A DNA stretch of 64,000 nucleotides. Origin: Wuchereria bancrofti. Lineage: Eukaryota; Nematoda; Chromadorea; Rhabditida; Onchocercidae. The DNA lies in assembly GCA_005281725.1 (NCBI GenBank), contig SSBO01000007.1:2176402-2240401 (forward strand). The letters run 5' to 3'. A model generated the notes under the pieces. It ran no database searches and was not told where the DNA came from. It saw only the letters and a list, made by a program, of their open reading frames with translations. Below, in pieces: positions 11,796 to 26,700 of the stretch. The position numbers were made by a program, and so were the translations under genes. Each line of letters opens with the position of its first letter. The first letter of the stretch is position 1.

Positions 11796-14700
11796 TGCGC
11801 AATCTAATGTTGGCTTATTTCATGGCGCGATAATCTTTTGAAAGTAAATCGAATGACTGTTCAAATTGTTAATTGCAGGTTACTCATACCGATAATGCGA
11901 TCAAAAAATGTGTTTCTCGGGTTGAGGAATTTATCGGTCATGGATGTGAAATTAAAAAACTGTGTAAAACATCTGATGAACTGAAAAGCAAACTTACTGC
12001 AAATCTAGAAGATATTGAAGCGAAAGCTCAAGGTAATTATTACCATTTGGGACTTTTAGTTATACTTTTAACCGTATTTGCGAGTTGCCAATTTGAATAA
12101 TATTTTCTCGTGAATCAACTTGGAGTATCTTCAGTTCTGGAAAAATGTTCGTTGAATCCGATAGATTTGGCTAAACAATGTTCACTGTGTCAGCAGTTGC
12201 AAATAGAATATCAAAATTGTCGCTCTGAATTTGAAACACTTAGTGATACTGTTTCGAAACTGGTTGAAGCTGAAAGCATTACGAGGTTGTAACTTTTCGA
12301 AATTTAAATCTATTTTGTGTAAAATTCAAATTGATCGGTAGCTCGGCTTAGTAATATGGTTATGTGATGGTTATAGATGGTGTTTCAAAAGAAGCTTGCA
12401 ATATCAACCATGAAACCATTCTGGTTCTGATTAATTTAGTTACTCTTTGTAGAGATACACTTCTGCCTATTCATTGATTACACTTCACTTGTTATCCACA
12501 ACTGGTTCTATGGAATAAATAATAAATTAAAATTCTACGTTGCAAAATATTTCCTTTTTTCAGCATGAAAATGAAGGGAACTATTGAACAGTCTGAGCAA
12601 GCTCAAGGAACACTGCGTGAAATGTCTTCCTTGCAGCAAAGATATACTGCTTTGGGCTCTTTTCTGCGATTAAAAGATGAAAAGATCAGTATGGATAGCG
12701 AAAAGTTATCAGATTGGGACTTACAGCGAGATAGTCTTGCCCGCTGGATCAATAATGAAAGCAAACGATTGGTTTGTTTCTCTTTCTTGAAGTTTCGACT
12801 TTGTAATTAAATTAGTTTTGATTTTTTTAGCTTATTAAATTGTTAAAAATGTGTTCACGATGGGATACTTAGGTAAACGACTGCTTAATTCAAGTTTGAC
12901 TTCTGTTTGTCCTGCTTTATTCAGCAGTTATCTGTTTGTTTTCCTCAAACTTATTATGCGTTAGTAATATGAGCTTGGCTAGCAGAAATCCTGTGCACTT
13001 TCTTTGTTTCATTACTTTTTTTTTATAGAATACGGATTATCCTATAACATTTGTTAACGACGTTGTTCGTACGAATATTTCAAAGGCAAAACGGCTGGAA
13101 GAAATTCTCAAGGAAAAACAATTAGAAATGGAAGAAATTCGAAGCAAAGCACGTTTATTGATAAGTGAACCGTCTGTGCCGGGAACTGCCGATATTGTAA
13201 ACTCTCAGAAAGCGCTTGAATCTGATTGGGAAAAATTGGATCAAGCGGTATCAGCTTTGAAGGAGTGGAATGAATGTGCGGAGCTACTGCTTGAAGGCAA
13301 GATTTTTTTCTTTATAGAACTCCGAGAATCTCGAATTCGTTTCAAAATACTACTTTTATCGCAGTGATATTTGCAGGAATAACAAGTCTTGACAAGTGGT
13401 TGACACAAAAGGAGCGGATGATGTCGGCCATTGGAACTGTTAATGTTGATCCTAAAGTTATTGACAATCAACTTATACAAACTGAGGTATTCATTTCGTA
13501 TTTCCACTTATTTCTTTGTTCCTTTTTTTGTTGTAAGTCATGAAGTGTTACTGATTTGTAGTTGCTTCGAGGTGAGTTGGAGGATCAGGGTGCAGCCCGA
13601 AGTAAAGTGAATGAATTGGCACATAATTTAGTGGCGAGAAGCACAACTCCATCAAACGCACAGCAGATTGTCATGCAGGTGATTGAATAATTTATTGAAA
13701 GAATAAATACAAACTTAAAAAGAATTAGAACCTTTGATCAAAGTTGTCTTTTAAGGTGGACACATTAAATCGCCGGTGGGTTTCATTTCATGATGGATTG
13801 GAAAAGAAGAAAGTAACTCTTCAGAAAGTTAAAGAACTTGGTTTGAATTTTTCTAGCAAGCAACGAGATGTGAAGTAAAGTTTTCTAATTCTATATTTTT
13901 ATTCATCCCTCATTTTTGCGTATGTAAAATAAATGTATTTGCTGATATATATATGTATATATATATATATTGTACACCTTATTAATGACACTAAGGAGCC
14001 TATTACTGAAAAACTTAAGACTTGTTTAAACCAGAATTTTCAAATCTGAGGCTTATGGATTTTTGGAAATATTTGAGTAGACAAATTTAACTGATAATTA
14101 AAGTGCACTATTTTGAGAATGCAACTGATTGGTGTTGCGGAAGCAATAGAACAAATAAGTCGTTCGCCACTAACGTCTAAAAGCGACGTTGATGAGCAAT
14201 TAAAAGTTCTGAATGCATCAAGTATACGATCATCCGAAATAGTTTCACAGTTAGAGGAACTGAAAGAGCTTGTAAATTTAATCTGCGAGATCACGCAAGA
14301 TCACAACTTGCAAACGGATATACGCGAGCAGCTAAATACAACATTACAAACTGCCCAAGAATTAAATAAGAAAATAGGTAAATGTTAATGTTAGAAAAAC
14401 TACTGTTCATACTGCCACTATTATTTATTTAGTTTTTTTGAAGTTCTTATATGCTTTACTTGCCTGTTGTAGTTTTATGAGTACGTTCAGTTTTGCTAAA
14501 GTGATATCAGAATACATGAGAGGCTCTTTCGTTCTAACTTTTTTATTGGAACTTGTTTCTGTTTATCCCTATTGTTTGAGAGAGACACTACTGCAAATTG
14601 ATCAATGTAATCGGAGTTAAATTTTAACTGAATGTCTTGAAAATACAATCTTTTGGTAAGTCACTTCGCTAAGTCATGAATAATACTCACAAATTTTTTA

Positions 14701-17700
14701 TTTAGAAAGCATGAAAGTAGCAGCAACAAATACAAAGGATGAAGAAGGCCAAACTGTGACGGAGGCCGAAGCAGCAGTAAAATGGATAGAAAATATGCAG
14801 GAACAGCTTTCTGATTTGGGTCCTTTATCAGTTAATTCCACAGAGCTCAATGAACAGCGAACAGCAATTGAAAAAATTTACAGTGCTGTGTTGGATATGG
14901 AGGGTGACATTACCTTGCTAAGGTTTATGATTTTACAAACTTGAGAGTTTAATTTGTTGTGTCTGCTTCGAGTGATGCGTTTGAAGATATTTTGCCAGAA
15001 TTATGGAAATTTCTAATTTAATTTAAATCCCATGAGTGAGATTGTTTGATGCTCAATATATAATTATTAGTTATAAGTGTTGTTGAAATTTAAAATGCCG
15101 ATAATATAGCTATTACAAACTATCTATCTCCAACTACACGGATTGCAACCCGTTGTAATCCTAATCATCTCCAACTTCATGGAGTATTTCTGCGGTAACT
15201 TATCAATTTTAAGTTGTATGAAGTAAATTCAATAAAATCTTTCTAAATTTCAAAATAGTAAGTTTTCCAGAGCAAAACTGATGAATCAGATGAAAAAAGT
15301 GCGAAATTCGGAACAAAAAGCAACTCTTGATAATCTCTCTGCCGTTTGGAATCCATTATTGGAAGAAACTAAAATAAAACATGCAAATGCTGAGCGAGCT
15401 TCTGATCTTATACATCAGTTGGAAACTTTACTGAAGTCTCTAACGGTGCAAGTAGACGAGAATCGATTAAGGTTAAGCGAAATCTCAGGAAGCAAGGCTG
15501 GTTTTGCATTAAATTTTTGCAAGTTTTCAATGTTTACCAAATGGGAATATCCAAAAAGATATCAATGCTTGGAGTATTTTAATATTCTAGAAAATTTTAT
15601 AATGTTATAAAAATGTTATGAAAGTTTTCAGTTATTTCTGATGTTTGTCTATTTTCACGCAGGTTGGTATGTTTAGGACAGTGATATAGCTAATTTAACT
15701 GCTATGAAACAAGAAGTTGGCAAGCATGAATTTGAACTCACTCTGTTGCAAACTCTGTTGCATAAATTGGAAGTAATCACAACTGGACCATCACTGAGAA
15801 AACTTGGTAGAGAAGTGGAAAACGTAACTGGAGATTTGAGGGCATTGCTGAAAGATATCAATAATATTTTGCAGAAGGCACAAATATCGGTAGGACTCCA
15901 TTTGTGGAATTTTTGAGTTTCTATTAAACATTTTTCACAATGTCACGCACGGAAAATCCGAAGTATGCGCTTTTCCACCAATGCAAGCTCATTTATTGAC
16001 TTCTAAAAACATCCAATTTTCTTACTTTAAGAAGGATATCCAAAAACAATTTTCAAAAAAGAAAGAAGAAGCGCAAAATGTGTTAGATGCAGCGAAAGAA
16101 ACAGCTGAAAGTTTGAAAAGAGCTGATAGCATTTCATCAATTACAAAAGAAGTTCTGTTGAAAAGTGAGCATTCTGTAATAACTTTAAAAAATTGATTTA
16201 ATTTTCACTTTTCTGGAGCACTAAATATATTCGATGCTTTTGCATATGCAGTAATCAAAAGTGGTTGAAAGTTTTGCTGGCTTCTAATTCCATTAATTCT
16301 CATTTCTAAAAAATTTTTTCAAAAAGGAAAAGTTCTTCAAATTTGTTGGTTTCTTTCTATATTATTGATTTCAGTTGTTGATGACCTTGAGAATAAATGG
16401 CACAAAAAAGGACGAGAATTACATGCGGCTTTGAAAGATGTCGAAGGAGTTGTTACTCGTGAGGAAGCTGAAAATCTTCACAAGGATGTACGTAAAATGG
16501 GTGATGAATATGCCGAAGTCATAACACTTATCCAGGGTTTACATCTTGAAATGAAAAAGAGAGACGAAGTACTGGATGTCGTGAGACAAAAAATCAGCTT
16601 GCTAAGTGCTGAGATCCGAAGTGTAAATGAAGTGAGTATTTAATTGAAGATGCAAATCTTTAATTTAGATTCGGCTTTCTCCACTTCGACATATTTTGTT
16701 TGTAGTGAATTATGAAGTGGGAAAAAGTAATTTTAGATTCTTTAGGTTTAGTTTTTAATGATAAAAAGTAGTATTTAGCGAGAGTTTTTCTCTTTCTCAG
16801 TAAATGTTGATTTATGATTGTTAAACACAAAGTTTTTTTTTAATTTTTTTATCCAGCAAATTGATAGGTTATTAAAATTCCGTCACTGTTAGCACAAAGG
16901 GAGGAAGGGATAGCTTTCATGGATTACTCTTTCATTAATCATACGAAATGAATATTAATTGTTCGTTACAGTTAGCTAAATTATTTATGTACAGTATACG
17001 TATGAGATATTCTAAATTTATTAATACATGTACTCGTGAATGTTAAAAAATATTTAAAATTTGTTTGAGGAAAAACTTGTTTCTTATTTTAAAGTAATTA
17101 TAGGATTCGTTGTCTCCGATTGAACGCAATGTTGCAGAATTAGAACGGCAGAGTAGAGTTTGTGATGAATTATTGAAAAATAATGCTGAGAAAGAAAAGG
17201 TTAATTGACTAATTTTTTGTTTCCGTAGTTTTAAATTTCTGAATTTCATCATTTTTTTTTCTGATTCCATTGTCGTTGTAAAATATAAGACATCATTCCA
17301 TATCCATTAAAATAATACATCAAACCCAGTACGTGTATATCGTCCTAAATACTCCCATTCTCAGAAGAATAAACAGAAACCTTTAAATCATAAGACTCAG
17401 AGATAGATGTGGTCAAAGTTTGATATGTGCGTTCATTAGGATTCACTAGGATTTACATTGTTGCATATGTAAAAATGGATAGAATTTTTGAGAAACATAT
17501 TTTATATTCAGCTTTTGGACGAGTTGACATTGGAATGGCAGCAGGTTTGTAGCACCACTTTCACTCAAACGACACAAAAAAGTGCAGTGATGCAACAAGC
17601 AAGCGAAATCAGAGAAGATCTCAACAAACAGCGTGCTGCTATCATGCAACGCAAACGTGTTATTGGAAACACGCTTTTGACTGTACAAGAATTTGTTTGG

Positions 17701-20700
17701 TTAGTTTTGTAAATATTCAATCATAAAATCGCCAATGTTCGATCATATAAAATTCGTTATTTCTTAACTGTTAAGATTTTAGGCCTGTTCAGTTTTTCTG
17801 TTCATATGTCATTCGATTGTGAGGAAATGAATTGTTACATTTTGCCACTGGAAAATCAGACCATCCCTGAACATATTGAAATACAGATTCTACCTAGTGA
17901 AATTCAACATAATTGATGTGTTCTTGGTCAACATTTAGATGCATTGCTTTCTATACTACCTTTGAATAAGAAGAATCTAAGAATCTAATGTCAACTTTTG
18001 GACTTTTGAAATTTCCGTGTATTCCTCTATATTTTTTAACTTTGGATAAAAATACTGATGTTTCAGTTTATGTAAAAGGCTGATTTTAGCAAAGCAGAAG
18101 CGTTAAGAAATGAATTTGAAAAGCTTGCAACTGATGACATGTTAAAAGAACCTGTTCAAACTGAATTAAATGTTCTGCGGACGGAGCAGGAGAAATTGAG
18201 AATCTTTCGTGAAAAAGTACGGCCTACTAATGAGAATTATACTACAGTTTTGGAAAGTTGTAATAATCTTATAAAAAGTGCCGACGAAGGAATCTCTACA
18301 ACAGCATTGGTACGTCGTTATAAACTATAATATTGACTTTTATGAGGAACATTAGATAATTTGTATTATTAAAAGAGACGTTAGATTTGAATTATATCGG
18401 TTAATGGACCTCATGCGCAAAACACATGGGACTTGAGATTTTTTTACGAGTATTTGAGAATTTACGAGCATTGTGAAAAAGGACAAAAATATGTTTGAGA
18501 TTAGCACCTTAATTACAGATTTATCAACTTCATATTCATTGCAGTTATTACAGCGTAACACGCTTCAGTTATATTTTTCAATTCAGGAAGAGGAGAAGAG
18601 TAAACTTACCAGTGCCTGGAATGCTTTAAACAAACAGATAGCAGATCGTGAAAAACAAGTTTGTGCATCGTTACAAGAACTTGGAAGTTACACTGATGCA
18701 CATAACGCACTTCTTGTATGGCTACAAGATACCGAAGAATCACTGCAGAACCAACGGCCGCCCTCTATCGAATACAAAGTCGTTAAAGAGCAAACTCGAG
18801 CTAATGATATTTTGCTAAAACATATTGAAGAAAAGCAACAAAGGTAAGTTATTATTGATACGTTTTATGGTGCTGAAGTATTAATAGCTATGGTAAATGA
18901 GGTGTGGGATCAAAAAAACCTAAGAGTAAAGCACAGTTTAGGTACTTAGTAGAAGCCGTTTCGAAATTATCTGCAAGACATGAATGCTTTCTCCATAGCA
19001 TTAACCAAATATAATAATATAATATTCCCATTAAAGATATTTTTCCTTTATTTAAAAATAACAATTTTTGACAATATATATTTTCTATCTCTTTGACTAT
19101 TTTCAGTGTCGATGGTTTCAAAACATTAATTGATAAAGTTACAAAACTTATAACAGATGTTACGAAACGCGAAAGACTGAGAGAGCAAGCAGATAATATC
19201 ACACAAAGGTAAGCAACTACTGTTTTTAATTAAAGTTAATTTATCCGAATATTTTGCAAAATAAGCACATAAGAGCGACATAGGGAGGATAAAATATTGT
19301 ATTAATGGTACAAGTTTTTAATCCAGTTTAAAATGTTTTCTATTGATTAACGTTCATAAACTGAGCTATGTTCAGATATGCTACATTAGTCGAAAGTGTG
19401 CAAGAGAGACGCAGCTACTTGCATGATGCGATTGTTCTAACCAAAGATTGGGCGCAAATATCTGGACCGTTCAAAACATGGCTTGAAACAACCGAGCGTG
19501 CGTTACAAGAACTTGGGAAAGTGCCAATCGATGAGGAAAAATTTCAACAACAAATTAATTCACATCAGGTTTCCTTTTTTTACAATACTCTATTGTGACT
19601 TTGTCTTACATTGTTTGTTTATTCAAGGTTTTTTGACAGTATTCAAGCTTTTTTCTTGATCACTCAAATAAAAAAAAACAATGACAGTGGATTAGGATAA
19701 AACAGGAAATCATCGTATTCTTACCGCTTTGATGTTTGAAATTCAGATGAAATTTATTTCAAAATTTTAGAAATTGCAAGAAAATATTGAAATGAAACAT
19801 ACCGATGTAGAGAAGATGATGCAGCTAAGTCCTCTTCTGGCAAGTTTAGCGTCTGATGAAGAAGCTGCCGAGTTGGAGACAATGTTCAAAAACTATGTGA
19901 TACGGTATGAAAACTTGGGTACAAGAGCTGCTGAATGTGGAGTTTTACTGCAACAGGTGATTGGGAGGGAGGTTTTTTTTTTTTTGACTCATTAAGTCGG
20001 TCCCTAGCTTGCTATGGTCTGCAACTGATAGATAGATAATTGCAATTGAATATTCTTTTTTTGTTTTCAAAAAAAAAATGTTTACAATAAGCAAGTACAG
20101 TTGAAAAGTTCTAGTTATGAACATAACATGTGGCTTACCATTTCAGTAATAGTATTTTAAGAATCGAAATTATTTTTGTCAATGCTCACTGAAAAAAAAA
20201 GTGTTTTTATTCACTTTTTTTGTCAGAATTTTACGTTTGGATTTCGTTCTTCAAGATTCATTTCTAGGTTGGTGAGGAAATAACAAACTTTTTGCAACGA
20301 ACCAACATGCTAACGAATTGGTTAGGTAACATCGAGAATGATATGGACAAGTTAGACACGATTTCTATCTATCCAGAAGAGCTGAACGAGCAAAGTGCTT
20401 TGCTTGCCGATGTATGATTGCATTGTATTCTTGCATTATAAATATAGCTTCAAGAATTATGAGGACTGTATAATTAGAGCATTTCGGTGTAGAGAGTAAG
20501 TCTATGGCAGGACTGACGAAAACAAGATGTATTGATGTAGTAGCTCGTAATAGAGTGGTGAGAAAAAGATTTGCAACTGAAGATTATTTATTATTCAATT
20601 TCTTATTGTTTTAGTTGGCAATAGAGATAACGAAACAGGAAGCTCTGGTCTCGATGGTTGTTGAAGACGGTCATGAATTATGTAGACAAACAACTGGCGA

Positions 20701-23700
20701 TGAAGCAGTTGCCCTCCAAAATCGTGTAGAAACATTACGTGCGCGCTATCTTGATTTAACTGCTGTGACGGATGCCAAAATTGCTATTTTAAGTGAAGCT
20801 TTACCACTGTCGGAGAAATTCCATGATGGCTATGATATTGTACAGCAGTGGATGGATGCTGTAGAACAAGATTTGCAGACTGTTGATCAGGTACCGATTA
20901 TGATGCAGCATTACTGACAGTCAAAATAGAGCTGCTTTCAGGGAAGTTTGAAGTGATAGTCATTTGTGTTTCTCTAATTAATCAGTTGATTCCAATGATA
21001 AAATTGAAGTAGCCGATTGAGATCCAAGAATTTGATTCAAAAAGTTGATAATCCATGATTTTGGATTCATAACTAAAAGGGTTGTCGTTCTCTCACTGTA
21101 CATTGTGGGTGACATTATCTGTTCTGCCGCTAAGATATGATATAATTTTTTGCAGTGATGTGCTCTTTATCAGTTGTTGTGAAGGACAACTGAAGTCCAA
21201 AATTGAAATGTCTTTTTGCAAAAATTAGGGCGTTTCTATAATACCGTAATATTGTATTTCAATATTGTATTGTATTTCAGACTCCATTTGAAACTCAAGT
21301 GACAATATTAGCTCAAATGGAAGATGATTTGGCGAAGTGGCGTCTTGATATTGAAAAAATTAGCGGTATCTCAAAACAGCTTCAAAATCTCGTCTGTTTC
21401 AGAGCGGATGAACTGGAAATACAAACTGATGATATGAAGCGCAAATTTAATCACCTTGCTGAGCAGGTCAGTTAGGTCTTTCGACTGTATAAAATCTGAA
21501 ATTTCAACCGATATTCTGAACGGAAGATCATAATTTCTTAAGATTTGTGAATAAATTACTTGTTCATTAAGAAATAGAATTTTTTGGATGAAGAATGTTC
21601 TGTTACGTTCAGATTTTAACATCAATCTAGGAAACAAATATTAAATCATTTTCAGATTACGCGTAAAGGTGATAAACTAACGTCAGTCGAGAAGCAAAGT
21701 CGACAAGTTTTGGATGAATTAGATTATCTTAATGAATGGTTTGCTGATGCTCATGAACGTTTAATGCAGGTGTATTTCGATGATTTATTAAAATATTTCA
21801 GTCAGTATGATTCACTACCATATAGTTCTTGCGCTGTTCATTTTGGTATTTTTTTGTTCCGATTTCTTTTTCACTAAAAATTTCGAGATTTTCTAGGAAG
21901 AAAATTCAGTTTCTTAAAAGTATTGTTTATGCGAAATAATTTGCACAGTACTCAACAATTACCTGTAATATATTCGATAAGCCTAATTTGTGTTGCAGAG
22001 TGCAGCACCAGAAGTTGATCCAGACTATGTCAAAAAGCAGCTCAAAAATCAAAAACAAATGAACGAAGATATTGCGGTGATGAAAGCGCGATTGCGAGAT
22101 GCAATTGCAGATGCACATAAAGTTGTCCGTGCTTTGGGCGGTGAAGCCAATGGTCAAGATTTATTATTGGGAAGCAAAATTGAGGTTATCTTTAGAGCAA
22201 ATAGAACAATAGAAGAGATAGTATTTGATAACGAAATGAAAACATTTCTTATAAGAAGCAGTTACTAACAATGATTAACTTATTCACAGATATAGCAGAT
22301 ATGCAATATATGTATGTAATACGTCAAGCAACAATAAAATACTATGTCGATTTTCATTCAAGACTGGTCGAACTCTATCGGTTGATGTAGCCCAGTTGGG
22401 TGATGAAAGGTTGGGTAAATTGGAGCAAGCGCTGGCATTATGTCTTGAAATCGATCAGTCATTTGGTGAATTGCATTCCTGGTTAGAAAGTATGGAAAAC
22501 GAGATTGAAAACTGTCCACCTGTTACAACAGGACATCAACGAGACCATTTGATGCAGCAACAAGTTCACAATACTGTGAGTTTTTTAATTTTATTAGGCG
22601 GAATTTTTTTTTTTTTTTTTTTCACATTTGCCTCTTGTTCATTTCTCTGTGAATTGTTTAACAGATTTCTCATTTTGTCTTGACATATGGTTTTTTTTTT
22701 TTTTTTAGAAATTACAACATTCGATTATATCACACAAACCTTTAATGGATCGTTTTCACAAGAATGTCAGTGCTTTAAGCGAATTATGTGGTCCAGAAGA
22801 TGAAATACAGCTTCAAAAAATAGCTGAGGGCTTAGATGAACGATTCTTCGCTGCTCGAAATGCTGTTCGTCAACGAGCTGAGGCACTTGAAACCGCAATT
22901 GAGCAAGATAGTCAGTTCACGGATAGATTGGATGTTGTCGTGGCAAATTTAGATGGTGCTGCTATGCAGGTATATATGTTGATATTTACAGTAGTTGCGA
23001 GAGGTACTCCGCATCAATTCCTAAATCTCCAACTTCATTCAGTGATTAACTGTTTCATACGTATTACTATAATTATTAAAGATTCGAAATCCGGAACCAA
23101 TACTAGCCGATCCAGAACGTATCAAATCACAAATCATGGATAATCGTTCTCTAATGGAACAACTTAAACATAAAGAAGGTATACTAAGATCAGTGAAGGA
23201 AAATGCTCACGAGATTCTGGTTCAGGCAAAACCGAATGATACTGGAGCTGCAGGTACACTCACTGTGTTGATAATCGAATGCATTAATATATAAAAACAG
23301 TAATATATTTCAAAAAAGTAATTTAAATGAGAACGTAACTGTTGATGGAATGGGACCGAATAGTGTTTTGTTTGACGAATCATGCAGATCCTGTAATGGC
23401 AATTGCGAAATCTTTTTTCTATAGAAATCAGCATTAAAATCAAAGAACTTGATGCCTTGTGGGAAGAACTAATGAAAGGCGTAACGACAAGAGAAAATGT
23501 GTTGGAAGATACGTTAGCTAAAGCAGAACAGTTTTGGTACGAATTGAAGTCTCATCAGAAGGCGATTAATGAATTGCGTTTGCGCATTGAAGGGATACAG
23601 CCGGCCCTTGGAGAGCCAACAACCATTGACCAGCAACGAAACATCCTCTTAGTTTGTTGATTGCTTGTTTTATCAAAACTTTAAATTGAAATAAGATTTG

Positions 23701-26700
23701 TTTACGTTAATTGTCTCTTCGGAATTGCTAGGAATCCAACATACATTATTGCAACTTTGTTAAAGAGGACAGCTTGAGGATCAGAAAGTAATTTAGTCAT
23801 TATTACAGTTAATTAAAAGTGAGATGCTAGATATGAAACCCGAAATTATGGATAAATTGCATAGCGTTGGACGTGATCTTTGTAATATGGTTGTCGAGGA
23901 AGAAAAAGCTCATGTAGAACAGCAAATGAATGAAGTTGAAGGAGGCTGGATTATGGTAACTGGTATGTGCGAACGAAAGTAAGTCTTAGGTGTTCAAGTT
24001 TAATTAATTATCTGGTGGAACCAGGTGTTCATAGAAATAATTTAATAATGTCATATTGTACAGAGAGCAAAATATAAATATTTTCAGAGAATCAGATTTA
24101 CTTGACGCCATGGAGAAAGCAATGGAATTCCATCATTTATTAACGAAGCTGATAAATTGGATAGAAGAAACGGAAGCTGAAGTATTCAAGTTATATTCTG
24201 GTACTGGTGCATCATCCAGTGATGTTAGAAATGAGGTATACATTTAGCTTACAGTTCTGTAAAATTTTTAAAAAGTTATTTTAAAACGTTCAATTCTTAA
24301 ACGAAGCAGTTATTTAGAATCTTATTTTGTAGATTTCGTCTCACAGTTCATCTTTTATAGCTTGCCGTTTTGAGTGATTTACGTTCGTTACTAGACGAAA
24401 AAGCTTTGGAGAAAGAACAGTTGAATCAGTTATGTACAAGCCTTTGCGTTGGTAGTACTGCTCAACAGTCTGCAAGCATCAGAACTTCGAACAATGACCT
24501 CAATATTCGCTGGAATCGAGTTAGTTTACAGTTTTAAGCTGTATATCATAAATCACTAGAAGCGTTCGTTGGTCTACTATGTTTGATTCTACTTGCTGGC
24601 AAAACCATATATAAAATGAAGCCGTTCGTTTGTTCAACAAATTGACTATGTCAACTACTGAGGAATTTGTGGGCCTGCATGTATTGCCGGCTTGGTAATG
24701 TGTTATGGATCAGCATGATAGTTTGTCGACTTCCACAACTTCAGCAATACAGTTCTGTTCTTTTACACTTGAGATCTAAACATGTGCATGTTGCTGTAAA
24801 TTAACCATAAGTATACTTTGCACAGCAGTGTTGCTGTGAAGAATTAAAATCAATTTAAAGTTTTTTAAAGTGATTTTACGTTTATTGAATATGATTTCCT
24901 TAACCATTGTTAAGCTGTTTTATACAGATTTAAATCAGTTTTTTAGTGAAATTTTGGAAACGGTTCTGAAATGAGTATTTTGAACGGCGACTCTTCAGAT
25001 CCCCGCAAAGATGCCTTAGTTGAGGATCTAATCTGCAGTTGTTTGTCATAACATTTTCTGATTTCATAAATATGAAAATTTTTTAGGTCCAATCAATAAA
25101 CAGCAAAACCATAATTTTTAGCCAAACCTTAATCTAGAATTCTTTGTTGTTGATTATTTCATTTGATGAATATGATATTTTGCCACTTGAAAGGGAAAAA
25201 AACTGAAAGGAACTGTCATACCTCCTCACCTCGATAAAGTTATTAGTAGTAGAAGTCATTTAAGTGTGAATTAGAATTTCAAACTTCTGTTCTTTTAGAT
25301 ATCGAAAATACGATGTTAAATATTATACTGCAACACAGCATTACTCTAACACATATTTTGCTTCTGATATTTGTTATCATTAAACGTAAAACAGTTTAGT
25401 TATACGCATTGTTGAACGAACGTCAACAAAAAATGGAAAAAGCGTTGTTGGAAATGGGACAGTTTTCGCAAGCATATGAACAACTGTTGATGTGGATCGA
25501 GAAAAAGCAACATATTTTGAATGAAGTTTGTTTTCTTCTTTTGTTTCCGATCCTTTCTCCATGAAAGCGTGAACATTATGTATTGTAATGAGTTCATCAC
25601 GTTCTGACATGGCAAAAAGAAAGGAATTAAAACAATTTTTCTTGAATGCTCGAAATTATTTTTGCAGTAGCATTCTGCTTCTGCTAGTTTTTTTTTTGTG
25701 ATGCTCTAAAAGTTTGCTTGTACATGTTGTAACCTTAACGGTCAACTAATTGCAGATTAATTCTCGGCCAATCAGTATCAAGGAAGCGGAAGTAGAGGTT
25801 TGCAAACATAAAGTAATACAAAATGAAATTCTAATACATGAAGCAAGCTTAGATACTTTGAACACTGCTGCTAAACGTATCATCGCTGCTGATCCGAATA
25901 GTGCAAGCTCAATGCAGCCGATGATCGATAAGTTGAATTCAAACTGGCATATGTTGGTCGATAAGTTGGAGGATGTTTGGGTGCAGGTGATAACTTTCAG
26001 GCCATTTCTGAGAACGTCTTGATTTTCAGTTGATTGACTCCTTGAAAAGAACTGAGACAGTTTTCACTGATTAAACAGCATCAATTTGTCAAAGTGTTAA
26101 TAATCTAATAGTTTAATGTTAGGTTGAGCATTATGCTTCTTTATTTATGTTCAAGAATCGAAAGAAATAAGTTTTATTCAGAATCATATCTGGTTATACC
26201 GACTTACAACTTAAAGTCTAAATCTCCTTCATTTATGTCTTTTTTCTTCGTTTTCTCATCAAATCTTGTCACTTTTAAGAAATCGAACTATCCTTCTGTA
26301 GTTGTGTTTTTGGATTTTGGAATTTTAGTGAAAATGAAACTTAGAATTATAGTTGGATGACGCCCGGAAAGTCGCTGAAAATCTGGGCAGTGAAGTGGAT
26401 CGTTGGTCTATGTGGCTTCAAGATAAAGATGCGGATTTGTCTCATATGAAACCAACAGGTGGTTTGCCAGAAACCGCGCAAGCACAACTTGATGATTTCT
26501 TTGTTTTAAAGGTTTTCCGTTTTCTGAATCATCTCTGCTTCTTTTTTCTTGGGGATTTTGTTATTCCATAAAAATTTCGCAGATTGCAGGCTGAAATTGA
26601 GCAGAATCGACCTGCACTGGAAGCTTATTTGGAAACGACAACGAAGTATCTATCTGATGGTGATCGGGATTCATGGATTGCTCAACGGGGAGCGCAGCTG

